Positions 18,130 to 28,287 of a stretch of 64,000 nt of DNA are shown piece after piece. Positions within the stretch are counted from its first letter, which is position 1; each line of letters opens with the position of its first letter. Under the pieces are notes generated by a model. The model ran no database searches. It had not been told where the DNA came from and saw nothing but the letters and a program-made list of their open reading frames with translations. The stretch is from Photobacterium jeanii (GTDB lineage: Bacteria > Pseudomonadota > Gammaproteobacteria > Enterobacterales > Vibrionaceae): contig NZ_LVHF01000011.1 of assembly GCF_001650345.1 (NCBI RefSeq), positions 62,001-126,000 of the forward strand, read 5' to 3'. The position numbers were made by a program, and so were the translations under genes.

Positions 18130-19791
18130 ATGTATAAGGATTTTTTCGGTATTACTGAAGTCCCTTTTTCAATTGTCCCTAGTGCAAGATTTTTGTATCT
18201 CAGTGATCGTCACCGCGAAGCTTTAACCCATTTACTCAATGGGTTAGGGGATGGCGGTGGTTTTGGTTTACTGACGGGTGAAGTTGGAACAGGTAAAACC
18301 ACGGTGTTACGTGCCTTAATTGCGCGTTTGACGCAGGAAACTCAAGTCGCGGTGATCCTGAACCCGACCTTGTCAGCGCAAGAGCTATTGGCCAGTGTGT
18401 GTGATGAGTTGGGATTGAGTTATGCCGACAATGCCAGCTACAAAGTGTTGATGGATACGATTTATCAGCATTTACTGCTCAATCACAGTGAAGGTCGCCA
18501 AACGCTTTTGTTGATTGATGAAGCGCAGCACCTGATGCCCGATGTGCTAGAACAATTGCGCTTACTGACCAACTTGGAAACCGAGAGCCGTAAGCTGCTT
18601 AAAGTCGTTTTGATTGGTCAGCCTGAGCTTCAACAACTACTACAACAAGAGCGCCTGCGCCAGTTAGCGCAACGCATCACCTCGCGTTATCACTTACTTG
18701 CCTTAACGCCGAAAGAAGTGGCCGAATACATCCAGTACCGCTTACGGGCAGTGGATTGTCTTTTCCCGGTCTTTGATGAGCCCGTTGCACTCCAAATCGC
18801 GCAGCGTACTCAAGGGATCCCTCGTTTGATTAACCTGGTGTGCGATAAGGCAATGCAGCTTGCGTATCAACACAGCCAGCATCAAGTCACCAAAACTATT
18901 GCTCATCAAGCTTGTGATGATGTCCTGAGCTGGCATCAACCTGTCGCAGACGCTGCGGTGAGTCACTCGTCAGCAACAGGGCGTGGTCGCAGTTTAGTCG
19001 CGCTGGGGTTAGGTCTTGCGATGGCGGCAGGGACGTTTTGGGCTCAGCAACAGCCTTGGTTCAGTATCCCAGGTTTGCCTTTGGTTACCCACGATGGTGC
19101 AGCACCTGCCACTGAGTTGGCAACAGCAGATGAAAGTTCAGCACAGCCCGTGCATCAAGCGTTGCAAAAGCGCTCTGAAAAAAATTTATTGAGCAATGCG
19201 ATTGCGGTAAGTCGCAGTGAGCAAGTTGCGATGCAGACCCTTTATCAACTGTGGGGGTATGACACATCACTCAACCAAGCCAATTGCACCACCAGTCAGC
19301 GATTGTATTTGTCGTGCTATCAGGGCAAAGGGAAAGACTTGTCTGGCTTGACGCTCATCAATCGTCCGGCGTTAGTTGGCATGCATAGCGAGCAAGACGG
19401 TGATTACTTTGCGGTGCTGTATCACTATTCGCGTGAGCAAGTCGAGCTACTATTAGGAGGACAACGCATTGCGGTTAGTCATGCGTGGTTCGAGCAACAC
19501 TGGGAAGGCAATTATACTCTGTTATGGCGACCGCCATTAGGCAGTAAAGCCAGTATTCGTTTTGGTCAGCGCGGTGAACGCGTTGATTGGCTAAATCAGC
19601 AATTAAGCCAAATTTTAGGTGAACCTGTGGCGCGTCACGATAAATTCGATCAGAAATTGTTAGATAAATTACGCCGTTTCCAACGGGCACAAAACTTAGC
19701 AGCCGATGGGATTGCCGGCCCGATGACCTTGATGGTGATCGATGCGGCATTGAACTTACCGGGGCCTACGTTACTGGCTAAGGTGAGCTAA
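18130..19791 (+). CDS. gspA: General secretion pathway protein A (ExeA-like AAA+ ATPase with peptidoglycan-binding domain)
   Basis: With GspB, GspA helps to assemble or insert the type II secretion secretin through the peptidoglycan layer. The 553-residue protein has an N-terminal cytoplasmic AAA+ domain (about 1-270: Walker A GEVGTGKTT, Walker B LLLIDEAQ). One membrane span lies around 280-300 (LVALGLGLAMAAGTFWA). The periplasmic part ends in a peptidoglycan-binding domain (about 470-540, LRRFQRAQNLAADGIAGP). The stop overlaps the gspB start (TAATG). As usual in Vibrio, the pair lies away from the main gsp/eps operon. Confidence 0.92.
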   Translation: MYKDFFGITEVPFSIVPSARFLYLSDRHREALTHLLNGLGDGGGFGLLTGEVGTGKTTVLRALIARLTQETQVAVILNPTLSAQELLASVCDELGLSYADNASYKVLMDTIYQHLLLNHSEGRQTLLLIDEAQHLMPDVLEQLRLLTNLETESRKLLKVVLIGQPELQQLLQQERLRQLAQRITSRYHLLALTPKEVAEYIQYRLRAVDCLFPVFDEPVALQIAQRTQGIPRLINLVCDKAMQLAYQHSQHQVTKTIAHQACDDVLSWHQPVADAAVSHSSATGRGRSLVALGLGLAMAAGTFWAQQQPWFSIPGLPLVTHDGAAPATELATADESSAQPVHQALQKRSEKNLLSNAIAVSRSEQVAMQTLYQLWGYDTSLNQANCTTSQRLYLSCYQGKGKDLSGLTLINRPALVGMHSEQDGDYFAVLYHYSREQVELLLGGQRIAVSHAWFEQHWEGNYTLLWRPPLGSKASIRFGQRGERVDWLNQQLSQILGEPVARHDKFDQKLLDKLRRFQRAQNLAADGIAGPMTLMVIDAALNLPGPTLLAKVS

Positions 19792-20735
19792 TGTCGAAGT
19801 TATTTAAAGCGATTGCTCAATCAGAGCAGGGCTATCAACGTCAGTCGGCGGTAGCCACCCCGCGATTTACGCCGTCACAGCCGATGGAGGCCTCACAGCG
19901 CTGGTGGTTACCTGCAACCTTATTTGTGCTGCCGAGTGTCATGGTGGTGGGCTACAGTGCGTTAGCAAGCATGTGGGCTGGTCACACGGTCAATCCACAA
20001 GTCAATGCGGCCACTATGAATCGTGAAATCGTGAACAGTGAAATCGTTGTAACGACTTCGGAGCATGAGGCGAGCGAAGGTGAGGTGCATCAGGTGCAAA
20101 GTTTACTCGACGGTGAACTGCGTGATGTTACTTTTCTACCTTACCCGGAGTTAGTGACTGAGACCTTACCAGAGGCGAATTGGGTACAAGCGTTTGATAA
20201 CGCAGACCCATACCCTGAAGAACGCTCCCCTCGTTATGAGGCAAGCTCGTCAACTCAAACTGTGCAGCCAGCAACACCAAAGTCCGTAGCGCCTAAGCCG
20301 AGAGTGGTGAGCAGCCAGCCGCAAAATTCTGGTTGGGATTTGGATAAGCTCGATCTCTCCGAGTTATCACCAGAGTTGGCTGTTCAATTGCGTTCAGCGA
20401 TTGAAGCGACAGAAGATGAGTCTACGGCAGAAATGACTGAGAGTGAGCCAACACCAAGCCAAGTCGCGCAAGCCTTAGCACAGCGTCCGGTGCCGCAAGT
20501 GATTGCGATTGGTGATCTGCCTGCAGCGGTGCAGTCGCGTTTACCGACTTTAAACCTGCAGACGCATATTTACTCGTCGAGCCCGAAAAGTCGTTGGATC
20601 AAAGTGAATGGTCGTGAAGTATTTGAAGGCGACAAGATCGCCCAAGGCATCACGCTTCGTCGCATTGAACCGCGCCAAATCGTGTTTGATTTTGAAGAGT
20701 ATTTGGTCGCCATGCCAGCGTTGTCGCAGTGGTAG
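19791..20735 (+). CDS. gspB: General secretion pathway protein B
   Basis: GspB is the bitopic partner of GspA in secretin assembly. The 314-residue protein has a short cytoplasmic N terminus and one membrane span at about residues 40-62 (LPATLFVLPSVMVVGYSALA). A long Glu/Ser/Thr/Pro-rich low-complexity periplasmic linker (about 75-240) follows. The C-terminal GspB domain (about 250-312) contains WIKVNGREVFEGDKIAQGI and IVFDFEEYLVAMP. Translation is coupled to gspA. A strong terminator follows. Confidence 0.9.
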   Translation: MSKLFKAIAQSEQGYQRQSAVATPRFTPSQPMEASQRWWLPATLFVLPSVMVVGYSALASMWAGHTVNPQVNAATMNREIVNSEIVVTTSEHEASEGEVHQVQSLLDGELRDVTFLPYPELVTETLPEANWVQAFDNADPYPEERSPRYEASSSTQTVQPATPKSVAPKPRVVSSQPQNSGWDLDKLDLSELSPELAVQLRSAIEATEDESTAEMTESEPTPSQVAQALAQRPVPQVIAIGDLPAAVQSRLPTLNLQTHIYSSSPKSRWIKVNGREVFEGDKIAQGITLRRIEPRQIVFDFEEYLVAMPALSQW

Positions 20736-20755
20736 GCGTTAAGAGAGAGCGAATA

Positions 20756-20786
20756 AAAAGGGTAGCCATTTGGCTACCCTTTTTTG
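20756..20786. terminator. Bidirectional terminator between gspB and ygiM
   Basis: A perfect 8-bp stem GGGTAGCC/GGCTACCC with an ATTT loop lies between an A-rich and a T-rich run. Confidence 0.88.
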
Positions 20787-20824
20787 ATGTTTGTTTTGTT
20801 AGTGCGCATTTCGCGCCACCAAGC

Positions 20825-21442
20825 TTATGCCCAGCCGTTGTTGTTCTTACGGCGACGTGGGATCAAGTGCGGCAAGATCAGACCCAATAGAAGGCCTACG
20901 CCTGCAACCATACCACCGTAGGTGAACCAACGCATAAGCAGGTCATCTTTTTGAGTATCAAGCTTAGCGCGTAGTTCGCGAATTTCAGCTTGTGATGACA
21001 TCAGCTGATCGTTCAGCTTGGTGTTTTGCTGCTCAAGCTCACCGATTTGGTCGTTACGAAGCTTCAACGAGTTCTTTAGACCCGCGTTTTGCTCATCGCT
21101 TGATTTTACAGCTTCTGCTAGCTTCGCTTTTACCGTTGTTAGCTCTTTTTCAAGCGCTGGCACACGGTCTTTCAGGCCAACTTGGCGCGAAATGAACTTA
21201 CTGCTTACCCAGCCAGTGCGTCCGCGAGCATCAACGATACGGCTGTAGCCAGTATCTTTATTGGTTTCGAGTAGCGTCACTTTGGTACCTGCATTCACAC
21301 TTCCGATGATGCGGAACTGAGTGCTTGGCCCTTTGTGCATGTAAGTGAACAAATCGTCAGAGATATAACGCACTTGTTCGGCTTGCGCTGGTGCTGTCAC
21401 AACAGCAAAAGCCAGTAAAATTAAGCTGATTAGTTGCTTCAC
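20825..21442 (-). CDS. ygiM: SH3b-domain membrane protein (YgiM/TIGR04211 family)
   Basis: An envelope protein of unknown role. From the GTG start at 21442 the 205-residue product reads as a cleavable signal peptide (QLISLILLAFAVVTAPAQA, about residues 3-21). A bacterial SH3 domain follows (about 23-88, containing FTYMHKGPSTQFRIIGSVNAG and GWVSSKFIS), then a long coiled coil (about 95-165). A C-terminal membrane span (GGMVAGVGLLLGLILPHLI) and the basic tail RRRKNNN complete the protein. AAGGA before the GTG supports this start over the in-frame upstream codon at 21511. In E. coli the ygiM-cca-bacA-folB order is similar. Confidence 0.88.
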   Translation of the reverse strand: MKQLISLILLAFAVVTAPAQAEQVRYISDDLFTYMHKGPSTQFRIIGSVNAGTKVTLLETNKDTGYSRIVDARGRTGWVSSKFISRQVGLKDRVPALEKELTTVKAKLAEAVKSSDEQNAGLKNSLKLRNDQIGELEQQNTKLNDQLMSSQAEIRELRAKLDTQKDDLLMRWFTYGGMVAGVGLLLGLILPHLIPRRRKNNNGWA

Positions 21443-21513
21443 AATGTGATCCTTGAGGAGCCAGAATTCTTTAAGGGTTCTGATACTAAAAATTTTGTGA
21501 GCAAGGTGCAAGA

Positions 21514-21541
21514 AAAGAGGGAGGCAAAGCCTCCCTCTTTT
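21514..21541 (-). terminator. Terminator of the DUF47-pit operon
   Basis: A perfect 12-bp stem (core GAGGGAGGC/GCCTCCCTC) with an AAA loop is followed on the minus strand by TTTTCTT. It lies 17 bases after the pit stop codon. Confidence 0.88.
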
Positions 21542-21557
21542 GAACCTGTGCCACTAA

Positions 21558-22826
21558 TTAACCGAATACGGCTTGCATTGCGTAGAAGAATACGACTGCA
21601 AGTAGCGCACCAGCTGGCAGGGTTACAACCCAAGACGCAACGATGTTACGTACAACGCCAAGGTTTAGTGCCGCGATACCACGGGCGAAACCTACACCTA
21701 GCACTGCACCCACTAGCGTTTGAGTTGTTGAAATTGGTAGACCTGTACCTGAAGCCAGTACAACAGTTGATGCTGTTGCAAGCTGCGCCGCAAAACCACG
21801 GCTTGGCGTTAGCTCAGTGATGCCTGTACCAACAGTAGCCATTACTTTGTGGCCCATGGTTGCAAGACCAACAACGATACCAATACCGCCTAGTGGAAGG
21901 ATCCACCATGCAATTTGGCTTTTCGCTGTGATTTCGCCCATGTGCTCCACGGTGGAAACAACGGCAGACAGAGGACCAATCGCATTCGCTACGTCGTTAG
22001 AACCGTGTGCAAACGCCATCGCACAAGCGGTTACAACCATTAGCAGGCTGAATACACGTTCTACACCCGCGTAACCATTGCTGTCCACTGAAGTACCATC
22101 GTCGGTATATTTACGGCTGATGTAAACATAGCCCAAAAACATAACGACAGCTGAAACGGCAATAGAGGCTACCCATGCTTCACCGCTTGATAGGTGAAGG
22201 CCAACGTGTTTTAGACCTTTCTTAATGGTTACCAGTGCGATAACTAGCGCAGTGATAAACATGTAAACAGGTACAAAACGTTTGGCGTTTACAAGTGGAT
22301 TATCGGTATCGAAGATCAGGCGTTGTGCACTGACAAAGATAAGGTACGCGAAGAAACCAGAGATAAGTGGTGTGATTAACCAACTACCTACGATGCCTTG
22401 AACCGAGCTCCAGTCAACGGCATCAGTACCCACAGATACACACGCAAAACCGATGATTGCACCGATGATTGAGTGAGTTGTAGATACAGGCCAGCCCATG
22501 TAAGACGCAACAAGTAACCAAGTACCTGCAGCAAGTAGTGCTGACATCATGCCGTAAACCAGTACTTCTGGTTGGTGAGCGTAGAGTGATGTTTCGATAA
22601 CCCCTTTACGAATCGTATCGGTTACTTCACCGCCAGCCAGGTAAGCACCCGCAAACTCGAAGATCATTGCAATAATGATCGCTTGTTTAACGGTTAGCGC
22701 TTTAGAGCCAACAGAGGTACCCATTGCATTGGCAACGTCGTTCGCACCAATACCGATAGCCATCATAAAACCAAAGATAGCCGCCACCAAGATAAGCATG
22801 GTGCCGTAATTAGCCAGGATTTCCAT
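21558..22826 (-). CDS. Inorganic phosphate transporter, PiT family
   Basis: A low-affinity phosphate (metal-phosphate) symporter of the inner membrane. The 422-residue protein has around ten hydrophobic spans. It carries the two duplicated PiT signatures, GANDVANAMGTSVGSKAL near residue 28 and HGSNDVANAIGPLSAVV in the second half, plus GWPVSTTHSIIGAIIG and its counterpart LPISTTQTLVGAVLG. It lies 32 bases after a PhoU-like DUF47 gene, the standard pair in Vibrio. Direct Na+ or H+ coupling cannot be read from the sequence. Confidence 0.95.
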   Translation of the reverse strand: MEILANYGTMLILVAAIFGFMMAIGIGANDVANAMGTSVGSKALTVKQAIIIAMIFEFAGAYLAGGEVTDTIRKGVIETSLYAHQPEVLVYGMMSALLAAGTWLLVASYMGWPVSTTHSIIGAIIGFACVSVGTDAVDWSSVQGIVGSWLITPLISGFFAYLIFVSAQRLIFDTDNPLVNAKRFVPVYMFITALVIALVTIKKGLKHVGLHLSSGEAWVASIAVSAVVMFLGYVYISRKYTDDGTSVDSNGYAGVERVFSLLMVVTACAMAFAHGSNDVANAIGPLSAVVSTVEHMGEITAKSQIAWWILPLGGIGIVVGLATMGHKVMATVGTGITELTPSRGFAAQLATASTVVLASGTGLPISTTQTLVGAVLGVGFARGIAALNLGVVRNIVASWVVTLPAGALLAVVFFYAMQAVFG

Positions 22827-22858
22827 TGTAAAACCTTGTTTTTGTTAATTCTCTTCGC

Positions 22859-23539
22859 TTATGAACGCGATAGCATGATTTCTAGTCGCGAGCCGACACG
22901 TTGTGCCTGATCAGCGATGCCGCCAACCCACTCGAGAATTTTGTACAGGAACATGACATCGACCGGACTGTGTTGGTCTTCGATGGCCATAAGTTGTTGA
23001 CGAAGTTTAATCTGCATGCTGTCGGTATCGTCTTCGATAACGTCAAGCTGATTAATCATTTCAGCAACTAATGTCACTTCTCTGCCTTTGAAGCCTGTTT
23101 CCAGAAGTTCATCCAATTCGTTGATCACGCGACGTGCTTGTTCAGCAGCGTCAAGACAACGTTGAACGTACGCAAGGAAGTCAGGGTACATTGCGGAAGG
23201 AACTCGTAGCTCACGTCCTAGAACTCGACCAGCGATATCTTTGGACAGGTTAGCAAGTTTATCCTGTTGGGTAAGAAGACCTAACATGTCAGTACGATCT
23301 ACTGGCATGAACAGGCCACGAGGAAGCTTAAGGCGGATTTCACGCTTTAGCACATCCGCATCTTTTTCAAGTTGCGAGATTTGCTCACGTATCATCGAAG
23401 CCTTTTCCCAATCTCCGGCATTACATGCTTCAAAGAAAGGAACAAGCAGTTCACAACATTCATTTACACGAGTAACGTGACGTTGCAATGGTTTGATTGG
23501 GGATTTAGCAAAGAGCCCCATAATTGTATTTACTGGCAT
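22859..23539 (-). CDS. DUF47 family PhoU-like protein (Pit accessory protein)
   Basis: A 226-residue all-helical protein of the TIGR00153/DUF47 family, which shares the PhoU fold and is thought to regulate the neighbouring Pit transporter. Visible features are the start MPVNTIMGLFAKSPIKPLQRH, many acidic and basic heptad positions, and a conserved helix ending in EKDADVLKREIRLKLPRGLFM. DTDSMQIKLRQQ in the second half is typical of the family. It is the first gene of a two-gene operon with pit. Confidence 0.9.
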   Translation of the reverse strand: MPVNTIMGLFAKSPIKPLQRHVTRVNECCELLVPFFEACNAGDWEKASMIREQISQLEKDADVLKREIRLKLPRGLFMPVDRTDMLGLLTQQDKLANLSKDIAGRVLGRELRVPSAMYPDFLAYVQRCLDAAEQARRVINELDELLETGFKGREVTLVAEMINQLDVIEDDTDSMQIKLRQQLMAIEDQHSPVDVMFLYKILEWVGGIADQAQRVGSRLEIMLSRS

Positions 23540-23727
23540 AGCCGATCAACCTAAAGAGTGCCTACTATATATGGCTAAATCTTGAGCGATGGTCACAGAG
23601 GCGCGCATGGTAACGTATAAGTTTCGGCAGGGGAACCCATTTTGATCAAGGTTTTGTCGATATTTCTCTCTTGCCCCCGAGCGCATAAGGAAATATCCTT
23701 GGATTGCCACTGTTTATAGGTACCCAT

Positions 23728-25242
23728 ATGGAAACCGAGATAGAACTGAAGTTTTTCGTCTCACCAGAATTTTCGAGTCAATTGTTGAGCAAAATATCAC
23801 AAGCGAAAATTCTGCAACAAAGTAGTCGAATGTTAGGGAATACTTACTTCGACACCCCAGACCAAATTCTTCGCCAGCACGATATTGGCCTTCGGGTCCG
23901 TCGTTATGATGATGTATTTGTCCAGACATTGAAAACAGCGGGACGCGTGGTTGCCGGTTTGCACCAACGTCCAGAATACAACGCTGAAACCAATGGCACT
24001 GATCCCGATCTCAGCTTGCATCCTGCTGATGCTTGGCCTGAGTCTTTGGTGGTTGCTGACGTTCAACAGCAACTCATTCCGCTATTCTCGACTGATTTCG
24101 AGCGCCAACAATGGTTGGTGGCGATGCCTGATGGCAGCCAAATTGAGTTGGCATTTGACCAAGGCGAAGTGAGTGCTAACGGTCAAACTGATCCTATCTG
24201 CGAGGTGGAGCTGGAGCTGAAATCCGGTCAGACCGATGCCTTATTTACTCTTGCTCGTGAGCTTTGTGCTGACGGTGGCATGCGTTTAGGCAGCTTGAGC
24301 AAGGCGGCCCGTGGCTACCGCTTGGCAACAGGCTCCCAAGGTGACGCAATCACTGTGATGGACTTTGTTCCGCTGACGGCAAGTGAATCGGTCGAAACTG
24401 TATTTGTACGCACGCTTGAGCACGCCCTTGACCATTGGCACCGCCACGAGCAAATTTACAACGAACAACAAGACCCAGCAGCATTAGTGCAAATCAAACA
24501 AGCCTTGAGCCTCATTCGCCAAGTGTTTGTGATGTTTGGTGGCATGATCCCGCGTCGCGCTAGCGCTCAGTTACGCCAAGAACTGCAATGGCTTGAAGGT
24601 GAGCTGGAGTGGCTTGATGAAGCGGCAAGTATTGAACAGTTGCTTGACGACAAAGGTTATGTGCTGCGTAAACTGAACGCGCAAAAAGTGTTGGTGAAAC
24701 AGCTGCAAGCTCAGCAAGAGGCGTTGCCTGATGCTGAGTCGATGCTGACGCTAATGCAATCGGCGCGTTACTGTAACTTGCTATTGAACTTAAGCAGTTG
24801 GATCTTAAGCCGAGGCTGGCAGCCGTTCCTTGATGATAAAGGTCGTACTAAGCTGGCTAGCAATGTTAAGCAGTTTGCCGATGGTACGTTGGCACGTTCA
24901 TGGCAAGAGCTGTTGGATGTGTTTCCTGTTGAGCGTCAATTGGACCGTGTGGAGTACCGCGATCAGCAACCGCGCTTGATGCGTAACCTGATGAGTGGTT
25001 TGTGCTTTGCCAATCTGTACGATGAAGAGCGCCGTGCCGGTTTTAGAATGCCGTGGCTAGATCTCTTGCGCGGGATTGAAGATTTACGCCAATTAGAGCC
25101 TGTACGCGCCCTACTACCAGAGCACGAAGGGGACGATTTAGTGCAAATCGAAAAATGGCTGGCACGCCGTGAAGAATCACTGTTGCACGCCATGGATCAA
25201 ACGCGCCACATTGGTATCGAGCTTGCGCCTTACTGGCCGTAA
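23728..25242 (+). CDS. ygiF: Inorganic triphosphatase, CYTH and CHAD domains
   Basis: The YgiF family hydrolyses inorganic triphosphate in a metal-dependent tunnel. The 504-residue protein starts METEIELKFFV, whose ExExK motif is the CYTH signature. The CYTH domain covers about residues 1-205 (with GLRVRRYDD and the acidic strand CEVELELKSG). A CHAD domain of conserved histidines follows at about 220-500 (HALDHWHRHEQIYN). The CHAD domain may bind polyphosphate. I chose the ATG at 23728 over an in-frame start at 23704, because the family motif begins at the second residue. In E. coli and Vibrio ygiF is followed by glnE and hldE, and here two further genes intervene. Confidence 0.93.
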   Translation: METEIELKFFVSPEFSSQLLSKISQAKILQQSSRMLGNTYFDTPDQILRQHDIGLRVRRYDDVFVQTLKTAGRVVAGLHQRPEYNAETNGTDPDLSLHPADAWPESLVVADVQQQLIPLFSTDFERQQWLVAMPDGSQIELAFDQGEVSANGQTDPICEVELELKSGQTDALFTLARELCADGGMRLGSLSKAARGYRLATGSQGDAITVMDFVPLTASESVETVFVRTLEHALDHWHRHEQIYNEQQDPAALVQIKQALSLIRQVFVMFGGMIPRRASAQLRQELQWLEGELEWLDEAASIEQLLDDKGYVLRKLNAQKVLVKQLQAQQEALPDAESMLTLMQSARYCNLLLNLSSWILSRGWQPFLDDKGRTKLASNVKQFADGTLARSWQELLDVFPVERQLDRVEYRDQQPRLMRNLMSGLCFANLYDEERRAGFRMPWLDLLRGIEDLRQLEPVRALLPEHEGDDLVQIEKWLARREESLLHAMDQTRHIGIELAPYWP

Positions 25243-25275
25243 TTAATAATCGCTTATCGACTAGGCTTGTAAAGC

Positions 25276-25318
25276 GCGAAGATAACGCCTCATATGCTCA
25301 TGGCTATGGGGCGTTTTT
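25276..25318 (+). terminator. Possible terminator of ygiF
   Basis: AACGCC near 25284-25289 can pair with GGCGTT near 25308-25313 around a partly paired loop, followed by TTTTG. The right arm overlaps the last codons of the convergent K+ channel gene. Confidence 0.45.
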
Positions 25319-26152
25319 GTTGGGTTGCTCATCATACTTTTCTGTTGTCTTCTGCAGTTGAGTGGCTTGCGTTTGGCGCTCTTTGGCTTCTTGGCTCGCC
25401 GCCACTCGGCTTTCGAGTTGTTCTAATCGATCCAATAATCGTTGCTGGGTTTCCAGCATTTGTCGCCACTCTCGACGATGGCGCTCTTCCTCTGCTTGTT
25501 TAAATTTACCTGGGTCAGAAATCATTGAACTGACCAAACCTGCCACCATACCGAACAAGCCCACGCCGCAGACAATGATCACTGCTGCCAGCATTTTTCC
25601 CAAGGTCGTCACAGGGTAGTGATCGCCATACCCCACGGTTGAGATGGTGACAAATACCCACCACAAGGCATCGCTAGCATCGTGAATGTTGGACTCTGGG
25701 ATATCGCCTTCGATCACCAGCATCAGCGCAGAGCCAATGGTAACCAGTAAGGTCAGCAATAGAAAAATGGAGGCGACCGTTGCTTCGCGGCGATTGCTGC
25801 GGATGTAGTGAAGTATCTGGTGACTGGAGCGGATAAGGCGGATCACCCGAAACACTTGAATGATACGCGCAAAGCGAACTTGCTCTATGACGGGAATACT
25901 AGCGACGAAATCAATCCAGTGGGTTTTGAGATAGCCCCACTTGTTAGGGTTTCTGAATAAATCGGTGAGTAATTGAAACCAAAAAAAGCAGCAAATTAAG
26001 GTATCGATGCCGAACAAAAGTGAGTAAACACTATCGTATTTTGGAATGAAGATAAGGCTGGTCACTATAGCCAGTGAGACAATGGATAAAACCAATGACA
26101 TCAAGCTCATAGGATTTAGTTCATGTTTGATGACATCGATCTTTTTAGACAT
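25304..26152 (-). CDS. Voltage-gated-like potassium channel (ion transporter family)
   Basis: A tetrameric-type cation channel subunit of the inner membrane, 282 residues. Four hydrophobic segments of a voltage-sensor-like region come first. An S4-like helix with regularly spaced basic residues follows (RFARIIQVFRVIRLIRSSHQ, about residues 93-112). The pore helix and selectivity filter TVGYGDHYP (about 169-177) identify potassium selectivity. After the last span the C terminus is a charged coiled coil (ERHRREWRQMLETQQRLLDRLEQ), probably for assembly. It has no nearby partner genes. Whether it gates by voltage cannot be stated. Confidence 0.9.
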   Translation of the reverse strand: MSKKIDVIKHELNPMSLMSLVLSIVSLAIVTSLIFIPKYDSVYSLLFGIDTLICCFFWFQLLTDLFRNPNKWGYLKTHWIDFVASIPVIEQVRFARIIQVFRVIRLIRSSHQILHYIRSNRREATVASIFLLLTLLVTIGSALMLVIEGDIPESNIHDASDALWWVFVTISTVGYGDHYPVTTLGKMLAAVIIVCGVGLFGMVAGLVSSMISDPGKFKQAEEERHRREWRQMLETQQRLLDRLEQLESRVAASQEAKERQTQATQLQKTTEKYDEQPNKNAP

Positions 26153-26423
26153 TCAATTTTCCCTATCAGCTGCCGACATATAGTATGATCGCAAAGAAAG
26201 TTAACTTGTGAAAAAACAAGCACAGCGCGTGAGTGAATACCCAGCAAAAATGTACATGGGCTAATAACGCACATCTGACGGCGACTGTTGAGCAGTTTGT
26301 TGTTAAGTAGATCACAGGCATGCACTGGGGGGTGAGTGCCTAAATCGTTGTTAGCGCTTTGTATTATAACCTATTTGCTTTTTCTGTTGGGTTGAGCGCG
26401 CTGATTAAATATGGAGATTAAGG

Positions 26424-28025
26424 ATGGCAACGTTGGTTTTTAAGCCGTGGGAAAAAGGGTTAACCAATATTCGACTCGTACCAAAACTGGTGCTGTTGAT
26501 GGTGTTTAGTACCTTGTTATTAATTGGAAAGCAGTTGTGGGATGCCAACACCTTTTATCAGAGTGTGCTGGATATTCAGCAAGACCGTGCTAAGGAAGTG
26601 GCTACCGCCAATGTGTCGTTATTAACGACCTTGTTGGCGGAGGGTCAACAAGGGCGAGAGTTGGCGGAAAAAGCCATTTTGTCGCAAGAAAACCGTTGGG
26701 GTGAAGGGGCTTACCTTTACTTGGTTGAGCGTGATAACGGCAGTGTGTTTGGTCATCCAAGCGCTCGTCGTATCGATCAATTAACGGATCAAATCGAGCA
26801 AGGTGGCAGCTTGGCACGCTTGCTAAGCCAAGTGTCGCAAGGCCAAGGGCTAACCTTAAACAACGGCGCACGTTTTGAGTATGTGATGCCAGTGCCTAAC
26901 CAAGATTGGCTCTTGGTTGCTTCGCAATCATCGTCAGCGGCAGATCAATACCACCAAGATTACATGGTTCAGGTGGCCTGGCAGACAGGTTTGATGATCA
27001 TTGCGTTTATGGTGATCCTATTAGGCGGCTCTAGCATCATGCTACGCCAAATTAACTACCTGACAGAGAGCATCAAACGTTTAGCGCAGCGTGATATGTC
27101 ACAGCCTATCGTGATGGAGTGTAACGATGAGTTTGGTGACTTAGCGCGTGAGCTTGAGCAAACTCGTGTGCAACTGCGCGACGTGATTTGTAACCAACGT
27201 GAAGCCTCTGCCGAGCTGTCGGGTTTGGCGGAAGTGATGTCGATCAGCATGATCGAAACCAAAGAGTCGTCCCAAGAAGAATTTGCTGAAATCGACCAAC
27301 TGGCATCAGCCATGAGTGAGATGACCTCAACAGTACAAACTGTGGCTGATAATGCTCGCCAAGCGTCGAACGCGACTGAAGGTACTTCAGAGCAGGCTGA
27401 ACAAGGTCAGCAGTTTGTGTCGCAAACTATCGGCACCATCAACCAATTGTCGCAAGATATCGCCCAATCGGCAGACGCGGTTAACCAAGTAGAAAGCCGT
27501 GTTGATCAGATCAGCAGTGTGATTGTGACTATCCAAGGTATTTCTGAACAAACGAACCTGCTGGCACTGAACGCTGCGATTGAAGCGGCGCGTGCTGGTG
27601 ATGCGGGACGTGGCTTTGCCGTGGTTGCCGATGAAGTTCGTAATCTTGCTCAGCGCACCCAAACCGCGACCGTAGAAATCCAAGAAATGATCACTCAGCT
27701 TCAAAATAGCGCTCAACAGGCGGTAACTCTAATGGAGCAATCGGTCGTGGAAGCGGCTGAAGGGGTTGAGTTAGTCACCAATGCTGGTGGTGAGCTGGAT
27801 AAAATCGTAGCGCAAGTTACTCACATTAACGACATGAACTTCCATATTGCATCAGCAGCAGAGCAGCAAAGCTCGGTAGCCGATGAAATGAGCCAAAACC
27901 TCAGCAACGTGCGTGAGCTGGTGGAAGCTTCGGTAATGGTCGTGACCGAGCTGTCGGAAACCTCTGACGTGATGCAAGAACAAGCGATGGATTTAGAGAA
28001 GAAAATTCAAGCTTTTAATGTTTAG
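26424..28025 (+). CDS. Methyl-accepting chemotaxis protein
   Basis: A transmembrane chemoreceptor that signals to CheA through CheW. The 533-residue protein has a cytoplasmic start and a first span ([18 protein letters not shown], about 23-40). A periplasmic sensor of about 145 residues with a single-Cache-like pattern follows ([21 protein letters not shown]). The second span is at about 190-208, then a HAMP linker and the signalling hairpin, whose tip reads [20 protein letters not shown] followed by [20 protein letters not shown]. No C-terminal CheR-docking pentapeptide is present. The ligand is unknown. A terminator follows. Confidence 0.94.
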   Translation: MATLVFKPWEKGLTNIRLVPKLVLLMVFSTLLLIGKQLWDANTFYQSVLDIQQDRAKEVATANVSLLTTLLAEGQQGRELAEKAILSQENRWGEGAYLYLVERDNGSVFGHPSARRIDQLTDQIEQGGSLARLLSQVSQGQGLTLNNGARFEYVMPVPNQDWLLVASQSSSAADQYHQDYMVQVAWQTGLMIIAFMVILLGGSSIMLRQINYLTESIKRLAQRDMSQPIVMECNDEFGDLARELEQTRVQLRDVICNQREASAELSGLAEVMSISMIETKESSQEEFAEIDQLASAMSEMTSTVQTVADNARQASNATEGTSEQAEQGQQFVSQTIGTINQLSQDIAQSADAVNQVESRVDQISSVIVTIQGISEQTNLLALNAAIEAARAGDAGRGFAVVADEVRNLAQRTQTATVEIQEMITQLQNSAQQAVTLMEQSVVEAAEGVELVTNAGGELDKIVAQVTHINDMNFHIASAAEQQSSVADEMSQNLSNVRELVEASVMVVTELSETSDVMQEQAMDLEKKIQAFNV

Positions 28026-28052
28026 GCATTAGCTTACTGACTAACGATGATT

Positions 28053-28080
28053 AACGCCCGCTTTTGCGGGCGTTTTATTA
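28053..28080 (+). terminator. Rho-independent terminator after the chemoreceptor gene
   Basis: A perfect 9-bp stem AACGCCCGC/GCGGGCGTT with a TTTT loop is followed by TTATTA. Confidence 0.8.
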
Positions 28081-28287
28081 TCATGATTCAACGCCTTGTT
28101 TGCTCCCTGTGCACTGTTGTTACCAGTGAACAGGCTCAAGGATTTATTACCATTGGTCGCATCAGGCTGTGCTATGTTAAGCACCGTATTATGCCAATCA
28201 GCCATACCTAAGAATCAGGCGAAAGAGCGATGCTATCCCGCAAGCTCTATTGGCACTACCATCTAAGGATCAGATTGAGGACATGCT